8,491 bases of DNA from JAJFUG01 sp964473155 (GCA_964473155.1 CAYYNT010000106.1:1-8491), one strand, 5' to 3'. Counted from the stretch's first letter, positions 1-6,461 are shown. Translations and numbers: made by a program. The notes: generated from the sequence alone by a model not told the origin.

Positions 1-1142
1 TCGTCCAGGGGCAGGGCCGAATGGCGGCGTATGTAATTGCCCTCCACCTCGGAGGCAAGCAGGCCGACCATGTTGGCGAACACGCGGTCCTGGTTCACCG
101 CCGCGCCGAACAGCACCTTGACGTTGCTGGCGCGTATCTCGCCGCTTTTCACCTCTGTCACGCCGCCGTCCGCCCCGCGCCGCCCGGTCACGTACAGGTA
201 TTCGCCCTTCTCATCCGCGCGGCCCAGGATGCCGTTGATCTCGAACCCGCCCGCCGGGGCGTCCACCGGGAACATGACATCGCTCACTGCCACCACCCGC
301 CCCACGCCCTTGCGCGCGATAGCGTCACGCAGCACGGCCGGGTGCACGTGCACCAGGTCGCCGATCATTTCGGCCGTGATCCGGTCATCGCGCAGCGCGC
401 CCTCCAGCATCCCGCCGCCGTCGAACGACTTGGTGCTGCTGCCCGTGGGGCCGTTGTACATGTGGATGATGTATTTAAGTCCGCGGTCCGCCGCCTGCGC
501 GAGTTGCGCAGCCGTGGGCTTGCAGTGCCCAGCGGCGGGGATCGCCCCGCACGAGGCGATCCAGGCGATCAGTTCCAGGCTCAAGTCACCGAACTCCGGC
601 GCGACATTGACCATGCGCACGCAGGGGTGGGCCAGAAGGCGGTCCAGGACCTCGCGCGACGGCGCGAACATATAGTCCGGATTTTGCGCGCCGTGGTTCT
701 CCGGGTTCATGAACGTGCCCTCGATCAGCGCGCCGCAAAGCTCCGCGCCGTCAGGCTCCCTGCTCCAGCGCTCGCGGAACATGTCCATCCCCGCCAGGTA
801 AGCCTCCAGTTCATCCAGCGGCGAGGCCAGTGTGGCCATGAACACACCGGTGATCCCGAGAGGCAGAAGGCCCCGGCTGACCGCGGCCAGGCGCTCCGCG
901 TGCTGCTCGGGAGTTTTCAGCCCCCGGATGATCGAGACCCCGTCGTTGATATGCATGTCGATCAGGCCGGGCAGCACGTAAGCGCCGTCAAGCTGCGCGA
1001 CCCGAGTCTCCGGTCCGGATTGGGCCGGGAAATCCCCCACCCGCAGGATTCGCCCCCCGCCGATCTCCACGTTCGCGCTGACCACGCCCACGGGCGTGAC
1101 CACACGCCCGCCTGAAAGAATGACCTTTTTCGCCTGGCTCAT
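1..1142 (-). CDS. nagA: NagA-type N-acetylglucosamine-6-phosphate deacetylase family amidohydrolase, 3' end cut by window
   Basis: 380 codons are visible; the C-terminus lies beyond the left edge. The likely reaction is deacetylation of GlcNAc-6-P to GlcN-6-P and acetate in the cytoplasm, in amino-sugar use or cell-wall recycling. Seen: an N-terminal beta-sandwich segment, then LPGLIDMHIND (58-68), the metal-ligand glutamate in IEGTFMNPENHGAQNP (E141), AAGHCKPT (H206), IHMYNGP (H227), GDLVHVHPA (H265) and the catalytic-aspartate motif VSDVMFP (D288). These match the order and spacing of NagA motifs. The wording is divergent: GHSNAT has become GHCKPT, HLFNAM has become HMYNGP, and TDAM has become SDVM. 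The first metal motif is H-x-N rather than H-x-H. The exact substrate is therefore less certain than the fold. The ATG at 1142 has AAGGA eight bases upstream. The gene is separated from yqeY by a repeat-bearing 346-bp gap, so it probably has its own promoter. Confidence 0.85.
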   Translation of the reverse strand, partial: MSQAKKVILSGGRVVTPVGVVSANVEIGGGRILRVGDFPAQSGPETRVAQLDGAYVLPGLIDMHINDGVSIIRGLKTPEQHAERLAAVSRGLLPLGITGVFMATLASPLDELEAYLAGMDMFRERWSREPDGAELCGALIEGTFMNPENHGAQNPDYMFAPSREVLDRLLAHPCVRMVNVAPEFGDLSLELIAWIASCGAIPAAGHCKPTAAQLAQAADRGLKYIIHMYNGPTGSSTKSFDGGGMLEGALRDDRITAEMIGDLVHVHPAVLRDAIARKGVGRVVAVSDVMFPVDAPAGGFEINGILGRADEKGEYLYVTGRRGADGGVTEVKSGEIRASNVKVLFGAAVNQDRVFANMVGLLASEVEGNYIRRHSALPLD

Positions 1143-1156
1143 TTAGTCTGTCCTTG

Positions 1157-1208
1157 CCGTTGTCCGGCGTAAAATACAACGGGCCGTCCTGTGCACAGGG
1201 CCTGGCCC
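1157..1208 (-). promoter_or_regulatory. Paired inverted repeats in the nagA-like leader, candidate operator
   Basis: Two adjacent dyads lie 15-66 bases upstream of the nagA-like ATG. The distal one is a perfect 12-bp palindrome, CCTGTGCACAGG (1188-1199), flanked by GGGCC (1181-1185) and GGCCC (1204-1208). The proximal one pairs CCGTTG (1157-1162) with CAACGG (1177-1182) around a TATTTT-like -10 candidate. NagA genes are often controlled by ROK or GntR repressors binding such dyads, but no regulator gene is visible here, so the operator role is inference. I found no convincing -35 hexamer. Confidence 0.35.
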
Positions 1209-1329
1209 GCTCGATGTGCTATTCCCTGTCCAGCCGGGGCTATATTCCACCCCGCTCAATCCGCGACCAGAACAACGCCGGTGCAGCGGAAATACAATCT
1301 CATTGAAGCTGTGTTGATTTATCGGATCA

Positions 1330-1443
1330 AATCCCCTCGGTCCCCCTTTACGAAAGGGGGAAGAACAGCCGCCACTGCCATCCATCTGCAAACGCTTGAC
1401 AGTGGCTATCTTGAAGTCCCCCCTAAAGGGGAAACAGGGGGTT
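1330..1443. repeat. MITE-like nested palindromic intergenic repeat
   Basis: An element of about 114 bp with imperfect terminal inverted repeats: the left arm (1330-1350) pairs with the right arm (1424-1443) at about 15 of 20 positions. Each arm also holds its own small hairpin. On the left, CCCCCTTT (1342-1349) pairs with AAAGGGGG (1353-1360) over a 3-base loop. On the right, CCCC (1420-1423) pairs with GGGG (1428-1431). This 'tCCCCCTTTacgAAAGGGGGa' style of element is widespread in intergenic regions of several bacterial phyla and is often mis-called as a short ORF reading SPFTKGG. No transposase is present, so any mobility would depend on an enzyme elsewhere. Confidence 0.7.
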
Positions 1444-1475
1444 GTGTTTTTAAAGCATTCTTCAACCAGCATTTA

Positions 1476-1490
1476 AAGACATAGCGTCTT
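1476..1490 (-). terminator. Weak hairpin at the yqeY stop codon
   Basis: AAGAC pairs with GTCTT around a 5-base loop. The hairpin overlaps the yqeY TAA and is followed on the minus strand only by TTTAAA. Its position suits transcript termination or 3'-end protection for the pdaD-speB-yqeY unit, but the stem is only 5 bp and the U-tract is poor. The repeat just downstream (about 1330-1443) forms stronger hairpins and may serve instead. Confidence 0.25.
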
Positions 1491-1944
1491 ATTTTCCGGC
1501 CAGACGCTCGCGCACCAGACGGCTGACCAGGTTGCCATCCGCCCGGCCTTTCAGGCGCGCCATGGCCGGACCCATCACCTTGCCCATGTCCTGCGGCCCG
1601 GCAGCCCCGGCGGCGGCTAAAATCTCCTCGATCACCCGGCGGACCTCGCTCTCATCCGCCGGGGCAGGAAGGTAGCGGCGTATCACGGCCAGTTCGGCCT
1701 CGGTGCGCTCCACCAGGTCCTGGCGCTTCCCGGCGCGGAACTGTTCCACCGACTCGGCGATCTTCTTGGCGTAGGAGGCAAACACCTCCTGCACCGTCTC
1801 GTCGGTCAGCTCCTTCGCCCCTTCCTTCTCGGTTTTCTTCAGCATTAGCTGGCTCTTGAGCATCCTTAGGACACTGGTTTCCAGCTCGTTGCGGCTTTTC
1901 ATCGCCGCCTTGAGATCATCTAACAGCTTTTGTTCGAGCGGCAT
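1489..1944 (-). CDS. yqeY: GatB/YqeY domain-containing protein
   Basis: 151 residues, the normal length for free-standing YqeY proteins. The N-terminal helical half begins MPLEQKLLDDLKAAMKSRN, with the family's L-R-x-L-K-S-Q stretch (about 26-32). The middle holds SYAKKIAESVEQFRAGKRQDLVE (about 58-80), then the typical E-x-x-x-I-x-x-Y-L-P motif (residues 84-93). The C-terminal tail domain contains DMGKVMGPAMARLKGRADGNLVS (about 119-141), the part shared with the GatB subunit of tRNA amidotransferase, where it contacts tRNA. The molecular role of stand-alone YqeY is not firmly known; a link to tRNA or amidotransferase function is inferred from the domain. Its ATG sits 3 nt after the speB stop (TGA CAG ATG) with GGGGG just upstream, so it is very probably co-transcribed and translationally coupled with speB. 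Confidence 0.95.
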   Translation of the reverse strand: MPLEQKLLDDLKAAMKSRNELETSVLRMLKSQLMLKKTEKEGAKELTDETVQEVFASYAKKIAESVEQFRAGKRQDLVERTEAELAVIRRYLPAPADESEVRRVIEEILAAAGAAGPQDMGKVMGPAMARLKGRADGNLVSRLVRERLAGK

Positions 1945-1947
1945 CTG

Positions 1948-2850
1948 TCACCCCCGGCGGGAGGCATTCCCCGCCGCGTTGGAGCGTGTAAGCGCCAGGC
2001 CGATCAGGTGATAGACCAGCTTGGCGCAGGTGAAATCCGGATACGTCATGTTACTGATCGGGGCCAGTTCCACCAGGTCGAACCCGATCACCCTTCGCCT
2101 CGCGGTGACCGCATCCAGAAGGGCAAGCATCTGATACCAGCCGAGGCCGCCCGGCTCCGGAGTGCCGGTGGACGGCACAACCGACGGGTCCAGGGCGTCC
2201 ACGTCTATCGTGATGTAAACCTCTTCCGGCAGAGCGGCCACGGCCCGCTCGATCCAGTCGCCGGTAGTGGCCACCGTGCGGGCGTCTATCAACAGCACCT
2301 CGCCGCGCGCATAAATTTCGGCCTCCTCGGCGCAGAGGCTCCGTATCCCCACGGCCACGGCCGCGGCCGGGTCTGTCTCCAGGATACGCCGCATCACCGA
2401 GGCGTGGCTGTACGGATCGTCCTCGTAGCTGTCCCGCAGGTCAGCGTGGGCATCGAGCTGGAGTATCCCGGCGCCGGGATGGCGTTTCTGATGGGCCCGC
2501 CAGGGCGCCAGCGAAAGGCTGTGCTCGCCGCCTAACACGGCTGTCAGCTTGCCGAGAGCCAGAAAAGACTCCACCGCGGCCTCCAGCCGCGCCAGATAAT
2601 CCCCGGCGGGGCGCGAGCGGTCATCCTCCACAGCATCCGCGGTGTGGATGCCTAACGCGGTGGTCTCCAGCTTCAGCAGCGGGTCATATTCCTCGACCTG
2701 CTGGCTGGCCTCGATTATCGCACCCGGCCCGAGGGCTGTCCCATGACCGTAGCTCGTGCTGCGCTCGAACGGCGCGGGCAGTATAACCGCCCGGCATACT
2801 TCCAGTCCTGCCGGGCCAGCGGTCGGGTTGAGAAAATTCAGTCGGTTCAT
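1948..2850 (-). CDS. speB: Agmatinase / ureohydrolase (arginase family)
   Basis: 300 residues, usual for the family. The predicted reaction is agmatine plus water to putrescine plus urea, using a binuclear Mn centre in the cytoplasm. Metal-ligand motifs are intact and in order: GGEHS (H110), LDAHAD (D133, H135, D137) and IDVDALDP (D216, D218). SHAS (H149) and the late acidic residue in DLVELAP (E261) also match. TGTPEPGGL follows the second aspartate motif, as is typical of agmatinases. Substrate choice (agmatine rather than arginine or another guanidino compound) comes mainly from context: the gene starts 7 nt after the stop of an arginine decarboxylase that makes agmatine. The ATG at 2850 has no strong Shine-Dalgarno sequence, which suggests translational coupling to pdaD. 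The N-terminus reaches the usual family start. Confidence 0.93.
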   Translation of the reverse strand: MNRLNFLNPTAGPAGLEVCRAVILPAPFERSTSYGHGTALGPGAIIEASQQVEEYDPLLKLETTALGIHTADAVEDDRSRPAGDYLARLEAAVESFLALGKLTAVLGGEHSLSLAPWRAHQKRHPGAGILQLDAHADLRDSYEDDPYSHASVMRRILETDPAAAVAVGIRSLCAEEAEIYARGEVLLIDARTVATTGDWIERAVAALPEEVYITIDVDALDPSVVPSTGTPEPGGLGWYQMLALLDAVTARRRVIGFDLVELAPISNMTYPDFTCAKLVYHLIGLALTRSNAAGNASRRG

Positions 2851-2857
2851 CCGGTCG

Positions 2858-3403
2858 CTACTTGATCAGGATTGCCGCGGCCACAACGGTCGTCCAACTA
2901 CCGTCCTTTAAACCGACTGCGGACTGGGTGATGTTGGCGGTGTGGACTATCTCGTTGCCCAGCTTCCAGAGCTCTTTCTTTTCATCGTAGCTGGCCTGGA
3001 CATCCACCTCTATGCCCATGATCGTGGCGAACATGTCTGCGGCCAGGTCCTCGGCGTAGTCGCCGGCCTGCTGCTCGGTCTGACCAAAACCGTGATGCTC
3101 GCTCAGGTAACCATGCTTTTCGCTGTCCTTCGGCACGGCCATGCCCACCGAGGCGCTGATCAGGCGATGCGGCTCGTTGGTGCTCTGCTCACTCATCACG
3201 CAGTGGACTATCTGGCCCGCAGACAAGTAGGACAGGCCTTTTGAACGGGCGACTATCCGGCAGCGGGGAGGGAAAATGCTTGATACTTTGACGAGATTGA
3301 ATTGTGCGATCCTGGCCTTACGCAGAGCCATCTCGAAGCTTGTCAGCTTCTCCTTGTGATGGCCCACTCCCTTGGTGAGGAATATCCTGGTAGGTACGTA
3401 CAA
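2858..3403 (-). CDS. pdaD: Pyruvoyl-dependent arginine decarboxylase
   Basis: 181 residues. It converts arginine to agmatine and CO2, the first step of the two-step putrescine route completed by the adjacent speB. The proenzyme self-cleaves between two serines, and the downstream serine becomes the pyruvoyl cofactor; LVKVSSIFPP places this at Ser41-Ser42. STNEPHRLISASVGMAVPKD (about 74-93) and YLSEHHGFGQTEQQAGDYAEDLA (from residue 99) match the family core, with E102 in the place of the catalytic glutamate. The C-terminal WTTVVAAAILIK is typical. The length and the KGVGHHKEKLTSFE opening resemble bacterial (Chlorobium-like) rather than short archaeal forms. The start is TTG at 3403: an in-frame TGA lies two codons upstream, and VPTRIFLTKGVG aligns with the family N-terminus. 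GGAGG lies 10 nt upstream of the TTG. Confidence 0.94.
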   Translation of the reverse strand: MYVPTRIFLTKGVGHHKEKLTSFEMALRKARIAQFNLVKVSSIFPPRCRIVARSKGLSYLSAGQIVHCVMSEQSTNEPHRLISASVGMAVPKDSEKHGYLSEHHGFGQTEQQAGDYAEDLAADMFATIMGIEVDVQASYDEKKELWKLGNEIVHTANITQSAVGLKDGSWTTVVAAAILIK

Positions 3404-3525
3404 CTCTCATCATCCTCCGAGCAGGTTATAGTTTATCGGGAGAAATCACGCGATCGAGCTTTTCAAGATTAAAAATAAAACATAAAAAAACAGCCGCGAA
3501 AAGTAAAGAATAATGGTCCACTCTT
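3404..3525 (-). promoter_or_regulatory. AT-rich leader and promoter region of the pdaD-speB-yqeY unit
   Basis: This 122-nt gap is much more AT-rich than its surroundings. It separates the cyclo-ligase stop from pdaD. A possible sigma70-type pair on the minus strand is TTTACT (3502-3507) and TATGTT (3479-3484) with a 17-nt spacer; each hexamer matches consensus at 4 of 6 positions. That would leave a leader of about 70 nt ending in GGAGG before the TTG start. Other AT-rich -10-like hexamers (such as TATAAC nearer the gene) lack a partner. The presence of a promoter is likely; its exact position is uncertain. Confidence 0.35.
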
Positions 3526-4221
3526 TTATAGTTTCCGTGGTCGAACAATTATAACTTCTTCATCCGTAACGATATAATCCATATCGACATCATTCCCGGA
3601 CACTTCAAATTCCGGCACGATCTGGAAAGAAAAAGCCAGGGCCAGTGCGGGAACATTTTTCCGGGCCAGCAGACGGTCATAATAACCGCGCCCGAAACCG
3701 ATCCTGTGACCAAGACGGTCGAACGCCACTCCCGGCGCTATTACCAGGTCCCATTCCGATCCGTTCAACGGGCGGCAGTTCTCAGGGGCGGGATCGAGAA
3801 GGCCGAAATGACCGGGGACAAGCGGATCGAGGCTGGTTATTTCAACGATTTCAAGATCGGATGAGCCGGGATGGGTGACCGGAACACAGACCCGCTTGCC
3901 CTGAACCAGCGCTCCGCGGATCAGGCCATGAGTGTCAACCTCGCCGGGCTTTGCGCTGATGTAGATACATGGGAAACGGCAGGCGCGCCAGATATCAAGC
4001 CCGGCCAAATGCTCTTCGATTCTGCGGTTCAAAGCAGAAAGCCTGGCGGGAGGTTCCCCGCCGCGGCGCGTAAGGATAAGATTTCGCAGGACAGCTTTGG
4101 CGTTCCGCGCAGCCTGCTCTCTGTCCGGAGTATAATTATTCAGAATTGAACCTCCGGCGTCATCCGTTAGACAGCGGCTCAGGTGACCTTGCTGCCCCCG
4201 CGCCGGGCAGAGGCCCAGCAA
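3526..4221 (-). CDS. fau: 5-formyltetrahydrofolate cyclo-ligase (MTHFS)
   Basis: It converts 5-formyl-THF plus ATP to 5,10-methenyl-THF, returning a storage folate to one-carbon metabolism. The signature VIAPGVAFDRLGHRIGFGRGYYDRLL is intact (GFGRGYYD at residues 175-182 of the longest reading). Earlier, the substrate-site region PCIYISAKPGEVDTHGLI and the late LALAFSFQIVPEFEVSGNDVDMDYIVTD also fit. The start is unclear. The 231-residue reading uses TTG at 4221, overlaps glgA by 43 nt and carries about 25 residues that do not look like the family. No ATG or GTG is in frame near the expected N-terminus. A perfect GGAGG (4151-4155) precedes ATT (4146) and CTG (4143), which would give a more usual protein of about 205 residues. 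Function is secure; the start is not. Confidence 0.92.
   Translation of the reverse strand: MLGLCPARGQQGHLSRCLTDDAGGSILNNYTPDREQAARNAKAVLRNLILTRRGGEPPARLSALNRRIEEHLAGLDIWRACRFPCIYISAKPGEVDTHGLIRGALVQGKRVCVPVTHPGSSDLEIVEITSLDPLVPGHFGLLDPAPENCRPLNGSEWDLVIAPGVAFDRLGHRIGFGRGYYDRLLARKNVPALALAFSFQIVPEFEVSGNDVDMDYIVTDEEVIIVRPRKL
4151..4155 (-). promoter_or_regulatory. Ribosome binding site GGAGG for the cyclo-ligase
   Basis: A perfect GGAGG lies after the glgA stop and 4 nt upstream of an in-frame ATT, or 7 nt upstream of an in-frame CTG. The only ATG nearby (just upstream of this site) is out of frame and stops after seven codons. The site therefore argues for initiation at a rare codon, against the TTG at 4221, which has only GAGG 4 nt upstream. 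Confidence 0.4.
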
Positions 4222-5660
4222 TAGACCTCAAGATAGCGCTCAGCCGAGCGTTCCCATGAAAAATCCTCTCGTAAGGTCCTCTCAAGCAGCTTTTTCCATT
4301 TTTCAGGGCGTTCCCGGTGGAATCGCACCGCGCGCTCCACACAATCGGCCAGGGCATCCGAGTTGTAAGGCAGGAACTTGAACCCGTTGCCCGCCGCCGG
4401 AGAATCCTCTATATCGAGGATCGTATCGTCCAGCCCCCCGGTGGCCCGCACAATCGGGACCGTGCCGTAGCGCAGGCTGTAAATCTGGTTGAGGCCCGAG
4501 GGTTCATAACGGCTGGGCATGAGGAAAAAATCACTCCCGGCCTCGATCAGGCGGCTCAAGCGCTCATCGAAAGCGATCTTCACCCCGAGGCTTCCTTCAA
4601 AACGGCCGGCCTGCCAGCGCAGACTGTCCTCCATTTCGGGATCACCCTGGCCCAGCAGCACCAGATTGACATCCAGGGCCATGATCCTGTCGAGCGCGCC
4701 TAAAAGAATATCAATCCCTTTCTGGGCCGCCAGTCGAGTAACCATCCCGATCACCGGGCGTCCAGGCTTGAGGCCGAACTCCTTGACAAGCGCTTTTCTG
4801 CAGGCCGCTTTTCCAGCCAGGTTATCCGGACCAAAGTTCGCGGGAAGCGATTTGTCGGTGGACGGGTCCCAGCGGTCGTAGTCCGCGCCGTTCAGTATCC
4901 CGTGAAGTTTCTGCTTCTGCGCCCGCACAACCCCATCCAGCCCGAAACCGAATTCGGGGGTCTGTATCTCCTCGGAATACTTCGCACTCACTGTTGTCAG
5001 GGCATCGCAATACACCATGCCGCTTTTCAGGAAGCTTATCCGGTCGTAGAACTCGAGACCGTCCGGCGTGAAAGTCGACCAGTCAAGCCCGGTGAGGGGC
5101 AGAAATTCCTTCGGCACAATCCCCTGGTAACCGATATTATGGATCGTAAAGACGCTGGCCGTGTTCTCGAACCTGCGGTCAAGGCTGAAAACGGTGGAAA
5201 GATAGGCCGGGACAAGGCCGGTCTGCCAGTCGTGACAGTGAATTATTCTCGGGCGGGGTTCCATGGAAAGGGCCAGGTCAAGCACAGCGCGGCTGAAAAA
5301 AGTATAACGCCAGGCATTGTCCGGCCATTCGGATCCCGAGTCATCCAGATACAGACCGTCGCGGTCGAAAAACTCCGGCCGGTCGATGAACACCAGACGC
5401 ACTCTATCCACCCGGGCCTCGAGCAGACGGTAACCCAGGCCTGATCCTCCAACCGGCGCGGAATATTCCCCGCCGATCACGCTCACGGCCAGTCCGGACT
5501 GGCGCACCCGCCTGTAGTAAGGCAGCGCCACCGTAACCTCGACTCCCAGACCGGCCAGGGCAGCCGGCAGCGATCCGATCACATCGCCGAGGCCACCGGT
5601 ATAAGCATACGGCGCCATCTCGGAGGCGGCGAAAAGGACATGTATCCCGCTGCATTTCAT
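4179..5660 (-). CDS. glgA: Glycogen (starch) synthase, GT5 family
   Basis: 493 residues from the ATG at 5660. It transfers glucose from ADP-glucose to growing alpha-1,4-glucan in the cytoplasm. The N-terminal Rossmann domain opens IHVLFAASEMAPYAYTGGLGDVIGSLP, and CHDWQTGLVPAYL (142-154) and FTIHNIGYQG (171-180) follow. GILNGADYDRWDP (254-266) leads into the C-terminal nucleotide-binding domain, with GMVTRLAAQKG (305-315) and the catalytic-glutamate stretch PSRYEPSGLNQIYSLRYGT, then TGGLDDT. All match GT5. The oddity is Tyr20 where the family has lysine in the KTGGL motif that contacts the sugar nucleotide. A TTG at 5726 would add 22 non-conserved residues; the ATG is preferred because it places the conserved beta-strand at the usual distance, although its Shine-Dalgarno is weak. 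No branching enzyme or pyrophosphorylase gene is nearby. Confidence 0.94.
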   Translation of the reverse strand: MKCSGIHVLFAASEMAPYAYTGGLGDVIGSLPAALAGLGVEVTVALPYYRRVRQSGLAVSVIGGEYSAPVGGSGLGYRLLEARVDRVRLVFIDRPEFFDRDGLYLDDSGSEWPDNAWRYTFFSRAVLDLALSMEPRPRIIHCHDWQTGLVPAYLSTVFSLDRRFENTASVFTIHNIGYQGIVPKEFLPLTGLDWSTFTPDGLEFYDRISFLKSGMVYCDALTTVSAKYSEEIQTPEFGFGLDGVVRAQKQKLHGILNGADYDRWDPSTDKSLPANFGPDNLAGKAACRKALVKEFGLKPGRPVIGMVTRLAAQKGIDILLGALDRIMALDVNLVLLGQGDPEMEDSLRWQAGRFEGSLGVKIAFDERLSRLIEAGSDFFLMPSRYEPSGLNQIYSLRYGTVPIVRATGGLDDTILDIEDSPAAGNGFKFLPYNSDALADCVERAVRFHRERPEKWKKLLERTLREDFSWERSAERYLEVYCWASARRGGSKVT

Positions 5661-5741
5661 CTTGACCGTTCCATCTGAGGTTTCAGACCGCGGCAGACAA
5701 CCTGTTTTGCAGTATCCTTGATGCAACAGAGCTTTCAGGAA

Positions 5742-6392
5742 TCAGACCTGGATTCCGCTCAGACCATGCCAGCCGAAATAAAGCGCGAAAAAAAGGAGTC
5801 CCACCGCGCAGGCACGTATCAGGCCGCGATATATGCTGTCGGTGAGCCAGCGCCGCCCGCCCGAGACAAGCGAGGAAACTGCCGTGTACCAGACCAGGTC
5901 GCTCAGGATATGCCCGGTCAGGAAAGCCGCCAGTCCCTCATATCCAAGCTCGCGGGCGATCAGCATATAACCCAGGCCAACCGTGGCCCACCAGATAGTC
6001 CAGTACGGATTGGCCAGGCTGGTCAGGATACCGGAGAGCACCGGGTAAAGGCCTTTTCCGGCGGTGGCCTCCACTGCGGCCCCGCCGCCGTACAGCGACA
6101 GTTTTCCGGCCGAGCGCAGCATGTCCGCGCCCATATACAGAAGCACCAGGCCGCCGATCACAGCCACAGCCGAGATCACCGGCGGAGCGCTTATCAGCTC
6201 GGCCAGGCCCAGGATCACCGCCCCGACAAGGGCCGCCTCGAGCACGGCGTGGCCCAGCACCACCAGCGGCCCTGCCATAAATCCCCGCCTTGGCGACTGA
6301 CCCACCACCACCACGAACATCGGCCCCGGCATCATTGCGCCGGAGAAACCGATCAGAAACGATCCCAGAAAGATACCGGTCAGGCTGTCCAT
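5742..6392 (-). CDS. LysE/RhtB-family amino acid exporter
   Basis: 216 residues, about the family norm, nearly all hydrophobic, with roughly six membrane segments (about 5-30, 40-62, 70-90, 118-142, 155-178, 192-213). The N-terminal signature FSGAMMPGPMFVVVV (16-30), with its Pro-Gly-Pro, and the mid-protein ILTSLANPYWTIWW (122-135), with its Asn-Pro, are the two hallmark motifs of this export family. Members push amino acids or related small molecules out of the cell in exchange for ions; the substrate cannot be read from the sequence. A GTG at 6395 and an ATG at 6392 are adjacent starts. ATG is preferred because AGGGGGG (6397-6403) sits at a workable distance from it, while GTG would be only one base away. 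glgA follows after 81 nt without a terminator. Confidence 0.9.
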   Translation of the reverse strand: MDSLTGIFLGSFLIGFSGAMMPGPMFVVVVGQSPRRGFMAGPLVVLGHAVLEAALVGAVILGLAELISAPPVISAVAVIGGLVLLYMGADMLRSAGKLSLYGGGAAVEATAGKGLYPVLSGILTSLANPYWTIWWATVGLGYMLIARELGYEGLAAFLTGHILSDLVWYTAVSSLVSGGRRWLTDSIYRGLIRACAVGLLFFALYFGWHGLSGIQV

Positions 6393-6410
6393 CACGCCCC
6401 CCTGAATGAT

Positions 6411-6439
6411 AAAATAATCTCCGGCGGAGGGGAGGTCAA
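6411..6439 (-). promoter_or_regulatory. Likely sigma70-type promoter for the lysE-family gene
   Basis: On the minus strand TTGACC (6434-6439) is separated by exactly 17 nt from TATTTT (6411-6416): 5 of 6 and 4 of 6 matches to consensus. The start site would fall near 6403-6405, so the leader would be only about 11-13 nt, with the ribosome binding site AGGGGGG at its 5' end. The spacer holds CTCCgccGGAG, a small dyad that could be an operator. Assignment is by pattern only. Confidence 0.4.
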
Positions 6440-6461
6440 ACGGCCGTGCAACTTTTCAATC

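Noticed and set aside
21..1115. 364-codon open frame on the plus strand
   Set aside because: It is exactly antisense to the NagA-like gene, whose motifs are clear; the product is His/Arg/Ala-rich with no recognisable domain.
1143..1484. Short open frames on both strands between nagA and yqeY
   Set aside because: They run through the palindromic repeat and translate its G/C runs into SPFTKGG/SPFRKGG-like peptides, a known type of spurious ORF.
3481..3500. Run of seven T on the minus strand after the cyclo-ligase gene as a terminator
   Set aside because: The preceding GCGGCTG has no pairing partner, so there is no stem; the run is better read as part of an AT-rich promoter region.
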